A DNA stretch of 64,000 nt, taken from Paenibacillus_E allorhizoplanae (GTDB lineage: Bacteria > Bacillota > Bacilli > Paenibacillales > NBRC-103111). The notes beneath the pieces are model-generated. The model ran no database searches, was not told the DNA's origin, and saw nothing but the letters and a program-made list of their open reading frames with translations. Positions 17,401 through 26,423 of the stretch are shown here, piece after piece. The position numbers and the translations under genes were made by a program. How positions within the stretch are numbered: position 1 is the stretch's first letter; every line of letters starts with the position of its first letter. The DNA lies in NCBI RefSeq assembly GCF_927798215.1, contig NZ_CAKMMW010000019.1, positions 103,391 to 167,390 of the forward strand, read 5' to 3'.

Positions 17401-20378
17401 AGTCACCAGTTATTGATTCGTACGAAGACTATGGCGGGGACAATACAAAGCTGCAAGCCCAATATAAACGCAACTCGGATGGGGATCCCATTACGGCAAC
17501 ACTCGATGCTGATACCAAACAATCGGGTGGATTTGGTCTCAAGCTGAGCTTTGATCTGACTGCTGCCAAAGGATACGCGGGGGTAACCAAATCCATCGGA
17601 GGAGCGGATTGGTCGGCCAACAATGGGATCCAGCTATGGATGAAAGCAGGAGAAGCTGGACGCGGTGTTACGTATCAATTAAAGGACGCAACCGGTGAGT
17701 ATTGGGAAGCCAAGGCGTATGTCAACCATACGAATGGCACCTTGATGAAGATACCTTTCGGTTCCTTCCATCTGGCAGGATGGCAATCGGTAGCGGTAGA
17801 TGGGAAACTCGATTTAGCATCTATTTCTGAATTTTCCGTCTATGTGGATAGAGGTTCTATTGGAAATGGTGCAGGAACGCTTTATCTAGACGATATTCAA
17901 GCGGCTTCGCTTCGTGAGATCGATAACTTCGAATTCTATTCAACCGATGCTGGTGTTCGAGCGGACTATGTGAAAGATGAAGGTGGCGCTGAGATCACAG
18001 CTTCTCTAGAGAATATCATCAAACAAGAAGGGGGTCATGCGCTTAAACTCAACTATACATTGACAGCTGCCAAAGGCTATGCTGGTGTCAAACGGACGCT
18101 TGGTAAGCTCAATATTGCGGGTGGTGGCAACGCGCTATCCTTCTGGCTGAAGTCAGATACAGTTGGACATGGACTTACGTTCCAATTTACTGAAAGTGAC
18201 GGGGATATTTGGGAAGCGCAGACGATGATGACTTCAACGGAAGCAAGTGTTGTTCAAATTCCGTTTGGTGGTTTTGCACGCAATCAAACTTGGTCGAAGG
18301 GGGACGGCAAGCTCAATCGTACTGAAATTGCGTCCTACGCGATTTTCGTAAACAAGGGTGCGGGGCAATTGGGATCGAATGCCATCTATATCGATTCCAT
18401 CGCGATTGATCAAGTGCCGACGATTGATAATTTTGACTATTATGGCGGTGGAGAACTCGTTGCTGGCGGAGCATATTCCACGAACAAAGACGGCGGAACT
18501 GTTACGTTAACACCGGTCTCGGATCAGAAAGAAGCAGGACCTTTCGGCGGCAAATATGTATATGACCTGCCAACAGCATCGAAGAATTTCGCCGGCGTGA
18601 ATAAAAAGCTCGATGCTTTAGATTGGAGAGCGTATGAAGGGATACGTTTCTGGTTGAAAAAGGACGCGTCCAATCGCAAGTTGACGATACAATTCCTAGA
18701 GTCAGACGGCTCAGCATGGGAGTCTTATATCGAGCTCAATGATGATAAATCAAGTGTGATTAAGCTGCCATTTGCTAAGTTTACCAAAGCACCATGGAGC
18801 TCTAGCGGTGACGCTGTCATCAATTTGGATGCGATTAAAGAGTTCTCCATTTATGTGAATCAAGGAGCACGAGGTTCGATAGGCCAAGGAACGCTGTATT
18901 TCGATACGATTAAAGTTTATAAAACAGGGGAGGAACCAGATCCAGTAGATCCAGTAGATCCAGTAGATCCTGTGGACCCAGTAGATCCAGTAGATCCAAT
19001 AGATCCTGTGGACCCTGTAGATCCAGTAGATCCAGTGGACCCTGTCGACCCGGTAGATCAAGGGGATACTAGCTCATCCTCACCTGGCGCTACACTACCT
19101 GCGCCAAGCGTAGTTGAGAGTGCCAATCAAATCGAATTGACGGATGAGGCTTTCAAACGCTTAACCGTCACTTATAGCAACGGGAAAGACGTACGTCAAG
19201 CCATCATTCAAGAAGCGGATATGAAGAAGGCTTTGGAGCTTCTATTGACGAAAGAGCAAGGGACGCAACTTGTAGTGTCATACAGCACGAAAGATACGGA
19301 TGAAGTCGTGATTCCAAGTTCGCTGCTGTCCAAAGCACTCGCAGCTAATCCTGTTGCACTAGCCAATATCGTAATTACGCTGCAAAATGAAGCGGGTTCT
19401 TACGAGATCCCACTCCGAATTCTATCTAACTCTGCCATTCTAAAAGCACTAGGTACAGACGCTGGGGATGCTAGCTTGCATATAGCAATTACACCTGTAT
19501 CTGCGGAGCAAGCTAACCAAGTTCGTAAAGCAGCCGAACAGCAAGGAGTAACACTCATCGGCATGCCAGTATCCTTCCGCTTGCTCATGTCTAGTGGAGG
19601 CAACCAAACGGAGATTGATAATTTTGGCTCGTTATTCATTACTCGGAGCATCTTCGCGAACAGCGTTAGCGACCTGTCATCTGCTACAGTTGTCGTTATT
19701 GACGAAAATACAGGCGCCATGACGTTCGTTCCTGCGTCCTTCCAGCAGCAAGCGAATGGGATGGAAGCAACAATTAGCAGAAATGGGAATAGTGTGTATG
19801 CCATTGTCTCCCATCAAGCTCGTTTCATGGATGTTCCGCTTACGCACTGGGCTCAGTCTGCGATTGATGCCTTAGCTTCCAAGCTGCTTCTGAATGGCAT
19901 GACGGACAGCACGTTCGCACCAGATCGTGCAGTCACACGTGCAGAGTTTACCACGATGCTTGTGAAAGCGATGGGGATTGTACCGTCGAAGAGTACGCAA
20001 GCCAAATTCACAGATGTAGCACAAGATTGGTATGCCTCAGCAGTCTTTGCAGCAAGTGAATTAGGTCTGGTCGATGGCTTCGAAGACCATAGCTTCCAGC
20101 CGAATGCGACGATCTCGCGTGAGCAGATGGCGGTCATGCTCAGCCGAGCACTGGCATTAACGAAGCTGGCTCAAACGGTGAAGCCTGCTGCAACACTTAC
20201 ATTCACAGACGCTGCTACTGTATCTTCTTGGGCAGAAGCATCGATTCGTCTTGCGACGGCCGCCGGCTTATTAAGCGGCAATCCAGACGGATCTTATCGT
20301 CCTCAAGCTGTTGCAACGCGTGCGGAAGCTGCCATTGTGTTCTATAACCTGCTGCATAAGCTGGGTATTGTTAAATAA
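14472..20378 (+). CDS. Giant SLH-anchored GH5-type glycoside hydrolase with four carbohydrate-binding modules
   Basis: The protein has 1968 residues and starts at ATG 14472 behind GAGGGGGC. Order: signal peptide (1-34); GH5-type catalytic domain (about 38-385) with Glu216 in WETGNELT and Glu295 in YVGEFGF; Fn3-like domain (395-480); two similar beta-sandwich segments (about 485-800); four repeats of the module found in the 9924 protein (starts near 807, 979, 1149, 1317); a Asp-Pro-Val linker (1488-1535); a segment of unknown fold (1550-1780); three SLH domains (about 1784, 1845, 1909 to the end). SLH domains bind pyruvylated secondary wall polymer, so this enzyme is displayed on the cell surface. 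It lies upstream of a sugar ABC importer. Confidence 0.92.
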   Translation: MRLKSMCAKLVVAMLVMSLLMSGFVSTPIMKAETNSVLTHFITRSGDKLMDGASEFRFIGANVPTLTMVEDGYWQVPTEWEQRDAFKALQQMGATATRTYVLSVKKDTDYPGMIRHVVGPNQFNEEAFVALDRALALANEYGIRLIIPFVDQYEWWGGISEYAKFRGKSKDAFWTDPDIKKDFKDTISYVLNRRNTITNKLYKDDPAILAWETGNELTPPSSAWTTEIGAFIKNIDTNHLLIDGKYGIDASSLEESSPIDIVSNHYYPNHYASFASQVNIDKNLAKGKKPFYVGEFGFIPKSELTPFLANVIENGTSGALIWSLRYHSEDGGFFRHTEGTYGGTFYEAYKWPGFPAGEQGFEESSVLGLLRDKAYEIRGITSKPALPLPEAPIMLPIDTVSRIGWKGSTGATAYTVERSVYANGPWDIVGAQVYDAYKTDLFDDMTSVTGATYFYRTKARNTVGESTYSPVVGPVIAKHAIQDELIDYSKMYQFSTDLKFTTDDLDPALFGGDHYRLKLQPNAVDQFVAYALPSTPTNSSALRALSVKASAFRHTGHPNSEFRFWISANGTNYTELQVNKSDVGGGDWRQTVYQSNTLPADAKYFKVTFPEGDGESQLGDIEIVYNHTSGEELIYKDAISSVAITNGVLTDEMNNMLKMADHSPNLGFESAGAYFGNDLKRLVRTANTAESFVYQTAGDMNYFVMTSFARQEPSKYRLPNFTFLTSPDGEHYSSVSQVRVDEVPGEGWWSRMVYTAYTLPAGTKYMKIVFPVIPANFASEYWSPQVGRIQIGVGSEKLEPPTNVKSDIIENFESYTGSDSMLKSAYTVNTSGSPLALSLDAVHKSEGNYSLNLTSSLSKGWGGMEKQITNTNWSGSSGISFWVQPAEAYTGISIQFNEGSATKGEVWKKDIGVSGSEPQLIKLPFNQFYVPDWWKNSHIGVGNNVVDLSSITTFSINIDGAANVTRSVYFDDFRLYKSPVIDSYEDYGGDNTKLQAQYKRNSDGDPITATLDADTKQSGGFGLKLSFDLTAAKGYAGVTKSIGGADWSANNGIQLWMKAGEAGRGVTYQLKDATGEYWEAKAYVNHTNGTLMKIPFGSFHLAGWQSVAVDGKLDLASISEFSVYVDRGSIGNGAGTLYLDDIQAASLREIDNFEFYSTDAGVRADYVKDEGGAEITASLENIIKQEGGHALKLNYTLTAAKGYAGVKRTLGKLNIAGGGNALSFWLKSDTVGHGLTFQFTESDGDIWEAQTMMTSTEASVVQIPFGGFARNQTWSKGDGKLNRTEIASYAIFVNKGAGQLGSNAIYIDSIAIDQVPTIDNFDYYGGGELVAGGAYSTNKDGGTVTLTPVSDQKEAGPFGGKYVYDLPTASKNFAGVNKKLDALDWRAYEGIRFWLKKDASNRKLTIQFLESDGSAWESYIELNDDKSSVIKLPFAKFTKAPWSSSGDAVINLDAIKEFSIYVNQGARGSIGQGTLYFDTIKVYKTGEEPDPVDPVDPVDPVDPVDPVDPIDPVDPVDPVDPVDPVDPVDQGDTSSSSPGATLPAPSVVESANQIELTDEAFKRLTVTYSNGKDVRQAIIQEADMKKALELLLTKEQGTQLVVSYSTKDTDEVVIPSSLLSKALAANPVALANIVITLQNEAGSYEIPLRILSNSAILKALGTDAGDASLHIAITPVSAEQANQVRKAAEQQGVTLIGMPVSFRLLMSSGGNQTEIDNFGSLFITRSIFANSVSDLSSATVVVIDENTGAMTFVPASFQQQANGMEATISRNGNSVYAIVSHQARFMDVPLTHWAQSAIDALASKLLLNGMTDSTFAPDRAVTRAEFTTMLVKAMGIVPSKSTQAKFTDVAQDWYASAVFAASELGLVDGFEDHSFQPNATISREQMAVMLSRALALTKLAQTVKPAATLTFTDAATVSSWAEASIRLATAAGLLSGNPDGSYRPQAVATRAEAAIVFYNLLHKLGIVK
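18940..19060 (+). repeat. 9-bp tandem repeat coding the Asp-Pro-Val linker
   Basis: Units of the type GATCCAGTA repeat about 13 times with synonymous variants (GACCCTGTG and similar), coding DPV. One unit has Ile for Val. It links the binding modules to the wall-proximal part. Confidence 0.9.
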
Positions 20379-20383
20379 GAAGA

Positions 20384-20401
20384 TGGGGGCTTCGGCCCCC
20401 A
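20384..20401 (+). terminator. Hairpin after the SLH-anchored glycanase
   Basis: TGGGGGC / GCCCCCA with a TTCG tetraloop 6 bp after the stop. The following sequence is not a T run, so it may only partly terminate and let transcription continue into the ABC genes. Confidence 0.55.
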
Positions 20402-20498
20402 ATATTGTAACTCGTTTCCACCGAAAAGTGGAAATACAGTACAAGGAAAAACAAATGCGTGCCATTTTACTCGCAGCATTGACGTTTTATAATAAAAA

Positions 20499-20513
20499 TG
20501 TAAGCGCTACACA
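20499..20513 (+). promoter_or_regulatory. Weak cre-like site before the solute-binding protein gene
   Basis: TGTAAGCGCTACACA has the perfect left half and core of a cre site, but the right half is shifted by one base relative to TGTAAGCGCTTACA. Functional status uncertain. Confidence 0.3.
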
Positions 20514-20537
20514 AACTAGTTCATTGGGGGAAATAGG

Positions 20538-21866
20538 ATGAAGAAGACATTAGTAGCCACAACATCGATTTGTTTACTCGCAACTTTACTCGCAGCATGC
20601 GGATCGGAATCTACAACAACAACAGCAAGCCCAACACCAGCAGCGAAAGCGTCTGCCACGCCAGCACCAGCAACAGCGGCGACGGAAGCTCCCAAAGCAG
20701 CGAATCCAAATGATGATATTAAAGGGAAGATCGTGTTCGCAACGAACCGCACAGACTTAATAGATACGAAGCTGAAAGAGTATCGCGAAGCGTTCAAGAA
20801 GAAATACCCGAATGCAGATGTAGAATTCGAAGCACTGAAGGATTATGAAGCCGCTATCAAATTACGCTTGGCCACAGCGGAAGTGCCGGACGTTGTACTG
20901 ATTCCGAACATTCCAAATACACAGCTTCCTGATTATTTTGCCCCACTGGATGATCTCGGTCTGAATGATAAAATCCGCTTTAAAGACTACAAAACAGCGA
21001 ACGGTGGCACCTATGGTCTCGTAACAGGCGGTTCCACTACAGGGATTGTGTACAACAAGAAAGCATTCGCTGATGCCGGTATTACAGCGCTTCCGAAGAC
21101 ACTCGATGAATTCTATGCCGCATCCGAGAAGCTGAAAGCGAAGGGGATTGTACCTCTTGCAACCAACTACAAGGACAAATGGCCGCTCTACACGTGGCAG
21201 CATGTAGCTGTTGCGATGTCTGGTAATCCGAACTTCTGGAATGATCGCATTAAGCAGGAGAATGCTTTTGACCCGAATGGCGCTTTCGCCAAGTCCTTAG
21301 GCATTCTCAAAACGATGATCAGCAAGGGCTACGTAGAGAAGGATATCAACTCTTCTAACTGGGAGCAATCCAAGAAGGATGTAGCCTCTGGTAAAATGGC
21401 GATGTACCTCTTGCCGAACTGGGTTATTCCACAAGTTATTGAAAATGGCACAGAAAGTGCTAACGTAGGCTTCTTCCCAATGCCTTTCGATAACTCAGGT
21501 AAGCTGACTACATTAATGACACCTGATTATTTCTATGCCGTTAGCAAAAACAGTAAAAACCTCAAGACAGCCAAAGCTTTCGTGAAATGGTTAATTGAAG
21601 ATTCCGGTTATGATGATTTTGCTGGCTTCATTCCATCTTTGAAGGATAAGAAGTCCTCTGTTACGCAATTGTCTGATTTCCTAGCTACGAAAGACTTGAA
21701 TTTCGTTGAAATCGCTGCGGATAACAGTGACGCTATGGCGATCCAAAATAAAGCACAAATCGATCTGAACGACATCGCACAAGAAGTAGCGGTAACGGAC
21801 GTGGCTAAGGTATTTGATAAATACAACAAAAAGTGGGTAGAAGCGAAAAAAGCGCTGGGTAAGTAA
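20538..21866 (+). CDS. ABC sugar importer solute-binding lipoprotein 1
   Basis: This 442-residue lipoprotein has signal peptide and lipobox LLAAC with Cys21, followed by a Thr/Ala/Pro-rich spacer (about 25-55) and a family-1 extracellular solute-binding fold. It would capture oligosaccharides outside the membrane and pass them to the permeases that follow. A GGGGGAAATAGG site precedes ATG 20538. A terminator follows, so it can be made in excess over the permeases. Neighbours (SLH glycanase upstream, YesM/YesN downstream) suggest its ligand is the glycanase product. Confidence 0.92.
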   Translation: MKKTLVATTSICLLATLLAACGSESTTTTASPTPAAKASATPAPATAATEAPKAANPNDDIKGKIVFATNRTDLIDTKLKEYREAFKKKYPNADVEFEALKDYEAAIKLRLATAEVPDVVLIPNIPNTQLPDYFAPLDDLGLNDKIRFKDYKTANGGTYGLVTGGSTTGIVYNKKAFADAGITALPKTLDEFYAASEKLKAKGIVPLATNYKDKWPLYTWQHVAVAMSGNPNFWNDRIKQENAFDPNGAFAKSLGILKTMISKGYVEKDINSSNWEQSKKDVASGKMAMYLLPNWVIPQVIENGTESANVGFFPMPFDNSGKLTTLMTPDYFYAVSKNSKNLKTAKAFVKWLIEDSGYDDFAGFIPSLKDKKSSVTQLSDFLATKDLNFVEIAADNSDAMAIQNKAQIDLNDIAQEVAVTDVAKVFDKYNKKWVEAKKALGK

Positions 21867-21876
21867 GCGTTAAGCA

Positions 21877-21920
21877 GAAGAGGACTGAATGATAGTTTGC
21901 AAGCATTCAGTCCTCTTTTT
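21877..21920 (+). terminator. Hairpin with T tail between binding-protein and permease genes
   Basis: AGGACTGAATG / CATTCAGTCCT perfect stem with a 12-nt loop and TTTTT. It lies inside the apparent operon and would lower permease expression relative to the binding protein. Confidence 0.85.
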
Positions 21921-21947
21921 CAAATTAAAGAGCAATGAGGTATGGAG

Positions 21948-22817
21948 ATGAGCTACCAACAACAAAAAATTACCTTAATATTATCCTTCCTAATCGTGCC
22001 ACTCACGCTGCTTTTAACATTTACCTATTATCCAGCTCTAAGGCTCATATACTTAAGTTTTACATCATGGGATGGATTAACACCGGTGAAAACGTGGGTT
22101 GGGTTTTCAAATTACAAAGAAATTATGGGAAATAGGGAAGTCTTCTATGTCTTCCTCCATAATGTTGCTTACTTCGTAGGTGGTATCCTGCAAAATGTTG
22201 TAGCCTTTTTCTTCGCGGTCCTGTTGAACAGTAAGCTTAAAGGACGTAACGTGTTTCGGACGGTGTTATTTCTGCCCTACATTATGAATGGGGTCGCCGT
22301 AGCGTTTATGTTCGGCTATGTTTTCGATACCAACACGGGTTCATTGAATTATTTCTTAAGTTTGCTGGGCATGGATCCTATATCCTGGTTAGGTAAGCCA
22401 GGTCTTGTCAATGTATCTCTAGCTTCAATTGGAGTATGGAAATTTATGGGTTTTAATATGGTTGTGTACTTAGGGGCACTCCAGTCGCTCCCTGAAGATC
22501 TCTATGAAGCAGCAAAAATAGACGGTGCACGAAGATTCCAAGTGCTTCGCTACATCACAATACCTGGTATGAGGAAAATTATCGAGCTTAATCTGTTTCT
22601 GACTGTGATTGGGGCTTTGGAGGTATTTGACCTTCCCTTCGTCCTAACCAAAGGTGGTCCTTTGGCGGCAAGTAAAACGTATGTTCAGCAAACAGTGGAG
22701 ACCGCGTTTCAATATAACAACTTTGGACTCGCTTCAGCGATGAGTGTACTACTGATGATTGTCGTGATTGTCGTAGTATCCGCACAACGGAGAATTGTTG
22801 GAGGAAAGGAGGAGTGA
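21948..22817 (+). CDS. ABC sugar importer permease 1a
   Basis: ATGAGG at 21935-21940 fits ATG 21948 best; ATG 21942 is an alternative. The ~289-residue protein has about six membrane segments and the permease EAA-type loop EDLYEAAKIDGARRFQVLRYITIPGM near 185-210, which contacts the ATPase. It is the UgpA/LacF-type subunit, partnered with the next gene. No ATPase gene is nearby; MsmX-type shared ATPases usually serve such importers. Confidence 0.92.
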   Translation: MSYQQQKITLILSFLIVPLTLLLTFTYYPALRLIYLSFTSWDGLTPVKTWVGFSNYKEIMGNREVFYVFLHNVAYFVGGILQNVVAFFFAVLLNSKLKGRNVFRTVLFLPYIMNGVAVAFMFGYVFDTNTGSLNYFLSLLGMDPISWLGKPGLVNVSLASIGVWKFMGFNMVVYLGALQSLPEDLYEAAKIDGARRFQVLRYITIPGMRKIIELNLFLTVIGALEVFDLPFVLTKGGPLAASKTYVQQTVETAFQYNNFGLASAMSVLLMIVVIVVVSAQRRIVGGKEE

Positions 22818-22821
22818 CACC

Positions 22822-23649
22822 ATGAAATCAAGACCGTTCACATCGACAGTGAAATACGCGCTTTTATCCGTGGCAAGTCTCATTATCTTTTTCCCCTTGT
22901 ATATTCTGTGTATAAATGCGTTTAAAGGGAGCAAGGAATATGGCATGTCCAGCGCGTTTTCACTGCCAAACTCCTTTCTAAATTTTGAAAATTTCCAGAT
23001 CGTGTTTGAAAGAGGGAATCTCGGCCAGGCGTTTCTGAATACGACGATTGTGATTGGCTTATCCTTGATTGGGAATATCGTCATGGGGACAATGGTGGCG
23101 TACGTGCTTGGGCGCTTCAAATTCCCAGGCCGCTTCCTCATTCTTGGGCTCTATACTGGAGCAGCGATTATTCCAGCCATCACAACTCAGGTAGCGATTT
23201 TCTCCATTATCAAATGGTTAGGATTATTCAACACGCATTTCGCACCAGTGCTCTTGTACATTGGTGCAGACGTTGTTCAAATTTACATCTTGCTTCAGTT
23301 CATTCGCAATATCCCGTATGAACTCGATGAGAATGCGATGATCGAAGGTTTATCCCTGTATGGTATCTTCTACCGCATTATCATCCCGCTATTAACACCA
23401 GCCATTTCAACGGTCATTATTTTAAAAACAATTTCGATTTATAACGATATGTACACGCCATATTTGTATATGCCATCGCAGAAGCTAGGTGTTGTTTCGA
23501 CGACCTTAATGAAATTTACAGGTACGAATAGTGCCGAGTGGCAGTTGATCTGTGCGGCGATTCTTATCATCCTACTTCCGACAGTCTTGTTGTATTTGTT
23601 CCTGCAACGATACATTTTCTCCGGGATTACGAATGGAGCAGTGAAATAA
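22822..23649 (+). CDS. ABC sugar importer permease 1b
   Basis: AAAGGAGG precedes ATG 22822, 4 bp after the first permease gene; 275 residues. Six membrane segments and the EAA loop ELDENAMIEGLSLYGIFYRIIIPLLTP mark it as the UgpE/LacG-type subunit of a carbohydrate uptake (CUT1) transporter. It works as a heterodimer with the preceding permease. The frame is open from 22795, but that start has no ribosome-binding site. Confidence 0.92.
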   Translation: MKSRPFTSTVKYALLSVASLIIFFPLYILCINAFKGSKEYGMSSAFSLPNSFLNFENFQIVFERGNLGQAFLNTTIVIGLSLIGNIVMGTMVAYVLGRFKFPGRFLILGLYTGAAIIPAITTQVAIFSIIKWLGLFNTHFAPVLLYIGADVVQIYILLQFIRNIPYELDENAMIEGLSLYGIFYRIIIPLLTPAISTVIILKTISIYNDMYTPYLYMPSQKLGVVSTTLMKFTGTNSAEWQLICAAILIILLPTVLLYLFLQRYIFSGITNGAVK

Positions 23650-23688
23650 ATAACTAGCAGGACACCGTTGCTGGTGAGTCGAAATAGT

Positions 23689-23725
23689 AACCCAAGGCCC
23701 TTATTTAAGAGCCATGGGTTTTCTT
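23689..23725 (+). terminator. Terminator after the ABC permease operon
   Basis: AACCCAAGGC pairs with GCCATGGGTT (one mismatch), followed by TTCTT. Confidence 0.65.
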
Positions 23726-23780
23726 GGATTTTAAAAAGAAAGGGCTTACATTCCTGCGAAAGAGCTAGGGGGAACTTGTT

Positions 23781-25562
23781 GTGCGAAGCGAAATATGGCA
23801 TTGGATTGTGAGGCTATCACTTACTCAAAAGCTGATTACGGTGTTTGTCATTTTGATCACAGTGCCGATTGTTACGATCTCTATGATCTCCTATTCGAGT
23901 TATTCAAAGTCGATTGAAAAGAATACGGCTCTCTATGTAAACCAGATTTCACAGAAAATTTTGGAGCGGGTGGACCAGTACGTCTCGGATATTAAGCGTG
24001 TGACGGGCAGCCAGATTTATATGCAGGATATTCAGGAATCGTTAGCCAATCGCAATAAAACGGTGGAAGAAAATAATCGCCTCCAGAACTTTGTGAAAGG
24101 CTTGAACAGTCTGAAGAATGATACAGAGTCTGTGTACATTTTCGATAATTATGGCAACATGTACGATAGCACCAAAAATGATACGATCCGGGCCGACATT
24201 CGGCAGCAGGCCGTCGATTTACGACAACAAGTGCGGAATGCGCAGGGCTCTTCCATTGTGATTTCCACACAGAAAATAACCGTTGGTCATACGGATAAAT
24301 ATTATTTCTCGATTGCGCGAGAATTGAAGAATACGAACTCATTAGAAGGTATTGGGATGATCATCTTTGACTCGAGAATTCAAGTTATCGCGGATGCCGT
24401 TCGTGAGTTAGATGAGGTGACCAAAGGCCGGACGATGGTACTTGATGATCAGAATACGGTGATCTATGATAGCGAGCAGAAATGGATTTCTACGAATGTG
24501 GCTGGCAATGAGCTCGTACAAAAAGCTGTTGGCGCACAAGGCAGCTTCAAGGTGACGATCGAAGGGAAGTCGTATCTAACCTCTTATACAACGTCTGAAG
24601 TAACGGGTTGGAAGCAAATGGTTTTCATTCCTGTGGATCATCTGACAGAAGAGACGCGGGTAACACGGGATTTCACCATGATTCTCGTCTTGCTCTCGAT
24701 TACAGTGGCCTTAGTGACTTCAGCGATCATTGCCATCGCGTTGACGCGGCCATTACGTACGTTAATGAGGACCATGAAACAGGTTAACAAAGAGAATCTG
24801 GACGTCCAAATTCCGGTGAAATACTCGGACGAGTTTGGCATACTGGCGAAGCATTTTAATAATATGATTAGAAGAATCAATGAACTGGTGGAAGAAGTGT
24901 ATCAGACGCAAAATCGCAAACGAGAGGCAGAACTTAGGTCGCTTCAGCATCAAATTAACCCTCATTTCATCTATAATACGCTGGAAGTGATCCGGATGAC
25001 GGCCGAAGTAAAGCGAGATTATGAGATTTCGGAAATGACCTACAATCTGGGGGAGCTGCTGCGGTATGGCATTTTGCGGGGGACGGATCAGGTGACGATT
25101 CATAAGGAATTGGATCATTTGGAGAAATATTTGGCGCTGCAAAACTTTCGATTCTCCAAAGATATTCAGCTGGAGTTGAACATCAGTGAGGCTCATCTGA
25201 GCTATCCGGTTATTAAACTATTATTTCAACCTATCGTGGAAAATGCCATTTTGCATGGTTTTGAAATGAAGGAAGAGAATTGTCTAATCACAATTAGTTC
25301 TCACATGGATAAGCAAGCGATCTATTTTACCGTTCGGGATAATGGGTGCGGCATGGAAGATTCGCAGCTCAAAATTATTCGGAATGCGATGCTAGGTTTG
25401 AGACAAGAAAATCGCAATAATATTGGGATTGCCAACGTGAATGAGCGAATTATTTTACAATATGGTGCCCCATATGGTTTGCAGGTGAGTAGTGAAATCG
25501 AGGTCGGCACAACCGTAACGATTGTCCTACCTGTTCTGGAAGCATGGAAGGAGAGCGCATAA
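23781..25562 (+). CDS. YesM-type sensor histidine kinase 1
   Basis: GTG 23781 follows AGGGGGAA. The 593-residue protein has a membrane segment at about 15-37, a large extracellular dCache-like sensor (about 40-285), a second membrane segment (about 290-315), a HAMP linker, and the YesM-type kinase core: His395 in QHQINPHFIYNTLE, then IVENAILHGFE and DNGCGM nucleotide-binding motifs. It probably senses a sugar or sugar-loaded binding protein and phosphorylates the response regulator encoded 1 bp downstream. Its position after the importer supports control of the glycanase/importer block. Confidence 0.94.
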   Translation: MRSEIWHWIVRLSLTQKLITVFVILITVPIVTISMISYSSYSKSIEKNTALYVNQISQKILERVDQYVSDIKRVTGSQIYMQDIQESLANRNKTVEENNRLQNFVKGLNSLKNDTESVYIFDNYGNMYDSTKNDTIRADIRQQAVDLRQQVRNAQGSSIVISTQKITVGHTDKYYFSIARELKNTNSLEGIGMIIFDSRIQVIADAVRELDEVTKGRTMVLDDQNTVIYDSEQKWISTNVAGNELVQKAVGAQGSFKVTIEGKSYLTSYTTSEVTGWKQMVFIPVDHLTEETRVTRDFTMILVLLSITVALVTSAIIAIALTRPLRTLMRTMKQVNKENLDVQIPVKYSDEFGILAKHFNNMIRRINELVEEVYQTQNRKREAELRSLQHQINPHFIYNTLEVIRMTAEVKRDYEISEMTYNLGELLRYGILRGTDQVTIHKELDHLEKYLALQNFRFSKDIQLELNISEAHLSYPVIKLLFQPIVENAILHGFEMKEENCLITISSHMDKQAIYFTVRDNGCGMEDSQLKIIRNAMLGLRQENRNNIGIANVNERIILQYGAPYGLQVSSEIEVGTTVTIVLPVLEAWKESA

Positions 25563-25563
25563 G

Positions 25564-26361
25564 ATGACGATGAAAATGTTGATAGTCGATGATGAACAGC
25601 GGATTCGGTTAGGTCTTCAAGCCATGGTTGAGGCGATGGATTTACCAATTGAAGTTATAGGGTTGTGTGCAAATGGGATTCAAGCGATGGATAAAATGAG
25701 TGGCTGGGAAACTGCAGACTGCAAGATACTCCTGACCGATATCAAAATGCCCATGATGGACGGGATGAAGCTGATCGAACGAACAAGGTCGGATTATCCA
25801 GATGCTCATATTATTCTCTTAAGTGGATTTAATGAATTCGAGTATGCGCGACAAGCCATTCGATTCGGTGTAGAAGAGTACCTGTCGAAGCCGGTGAACA
25901 AGAAGGATTTATTTCAAGTTTTGAAGCGAGTTGGGGAGCGGTTTGCGGTGCTGGATTCATCTGAAAAGGAGATGGTGGATCAACCATTAGTTGAGCCTAA
26001 GGTCCACAAGAAGCAAATCATTGCAGATGTCATTCGTATGCTGGAGTCTGATCTGAATCAAGCCTTTGATTTGAATGAACTCTCTACTAAAGTAGGGCTG
26101 AATCCTAGTTATTTGTGCAAGTTGTTCAAAAGAGAGACGAAGAAGACGATCACTGACTATGTGACCGATCTACGAATTGTGAAAGCGAAGCATATCTTGG
26201 AGGATTACCCCGATGTGAAAATGTACGAAGTAGGCTCGCTTGTAGGGTATTCGGACCCGGTTTATTTTACAAAACTGTTCAAAAAGTCTGTCGGCATGAC
26301 ACCAAAAGAATATCAAAGCGGACAATGTGCTTTTGGCAACCATAATGCCTGTTTAGACTAA
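25564..26361 (+). CDS. YesN-type response regulator 1 (receiver plus AraC HTH)
   Basis: AAGGAGAG fits ATG 25564, just after the kinase stop; 265 residues. Receiver: acidic pair DD (9-10), phospho-acceptor Asp59 in LLTDIKMPMMDG and the KPVNK lysine. The C-terminal AraC domain has LNELSTKVGLNPSYLCKLFKRETK and YEVGSLVGYSDPVYFTKLFKKSVG. It is shorter than the orphan regulator at 12841 because the middle region is almost absent, and its HTH closely resembles that regulator's. Cognate partner of the kinase at 23781. Confidence 0.94.
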   Translation: MTMKMLIVDDEQRIRLGLQAMVEAMDLPIEVIGLCANGIQAMDKMSGWETADCKILLTDIKMPMMDGMKLIERTRSDYPDAHIILLSGFNEFEYARQAIRFGVEEYLSKPVNKKDLFQVLKRVGERFAVLDSSEKEMVDQPLVEPKVHKKQIIADVIRMLESDLNQAFDLNELSTKVGLNPSYLCKLFKRETKKTITDYVTDLRIVKAKHILEDYPDVKMYEVGSLVGYSDPVYFTKLFKKSVGMTPKEYQSGQCAFGNHNACLD

Positions 26362-26423
26362 AGATTTTCGCTAACCATTGCAGTAAAGTAAAGGTATGAA
26401 AGTTATTTGAGGAGGTTGTTCGC

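Noticed and set aside
18750..19061. Minus-strand open frame rich in Tyr-Trp-Ile
   Set aside because: It is the antisense reading of the Asp-Pro-Val repeat in the giant glycanase gene.
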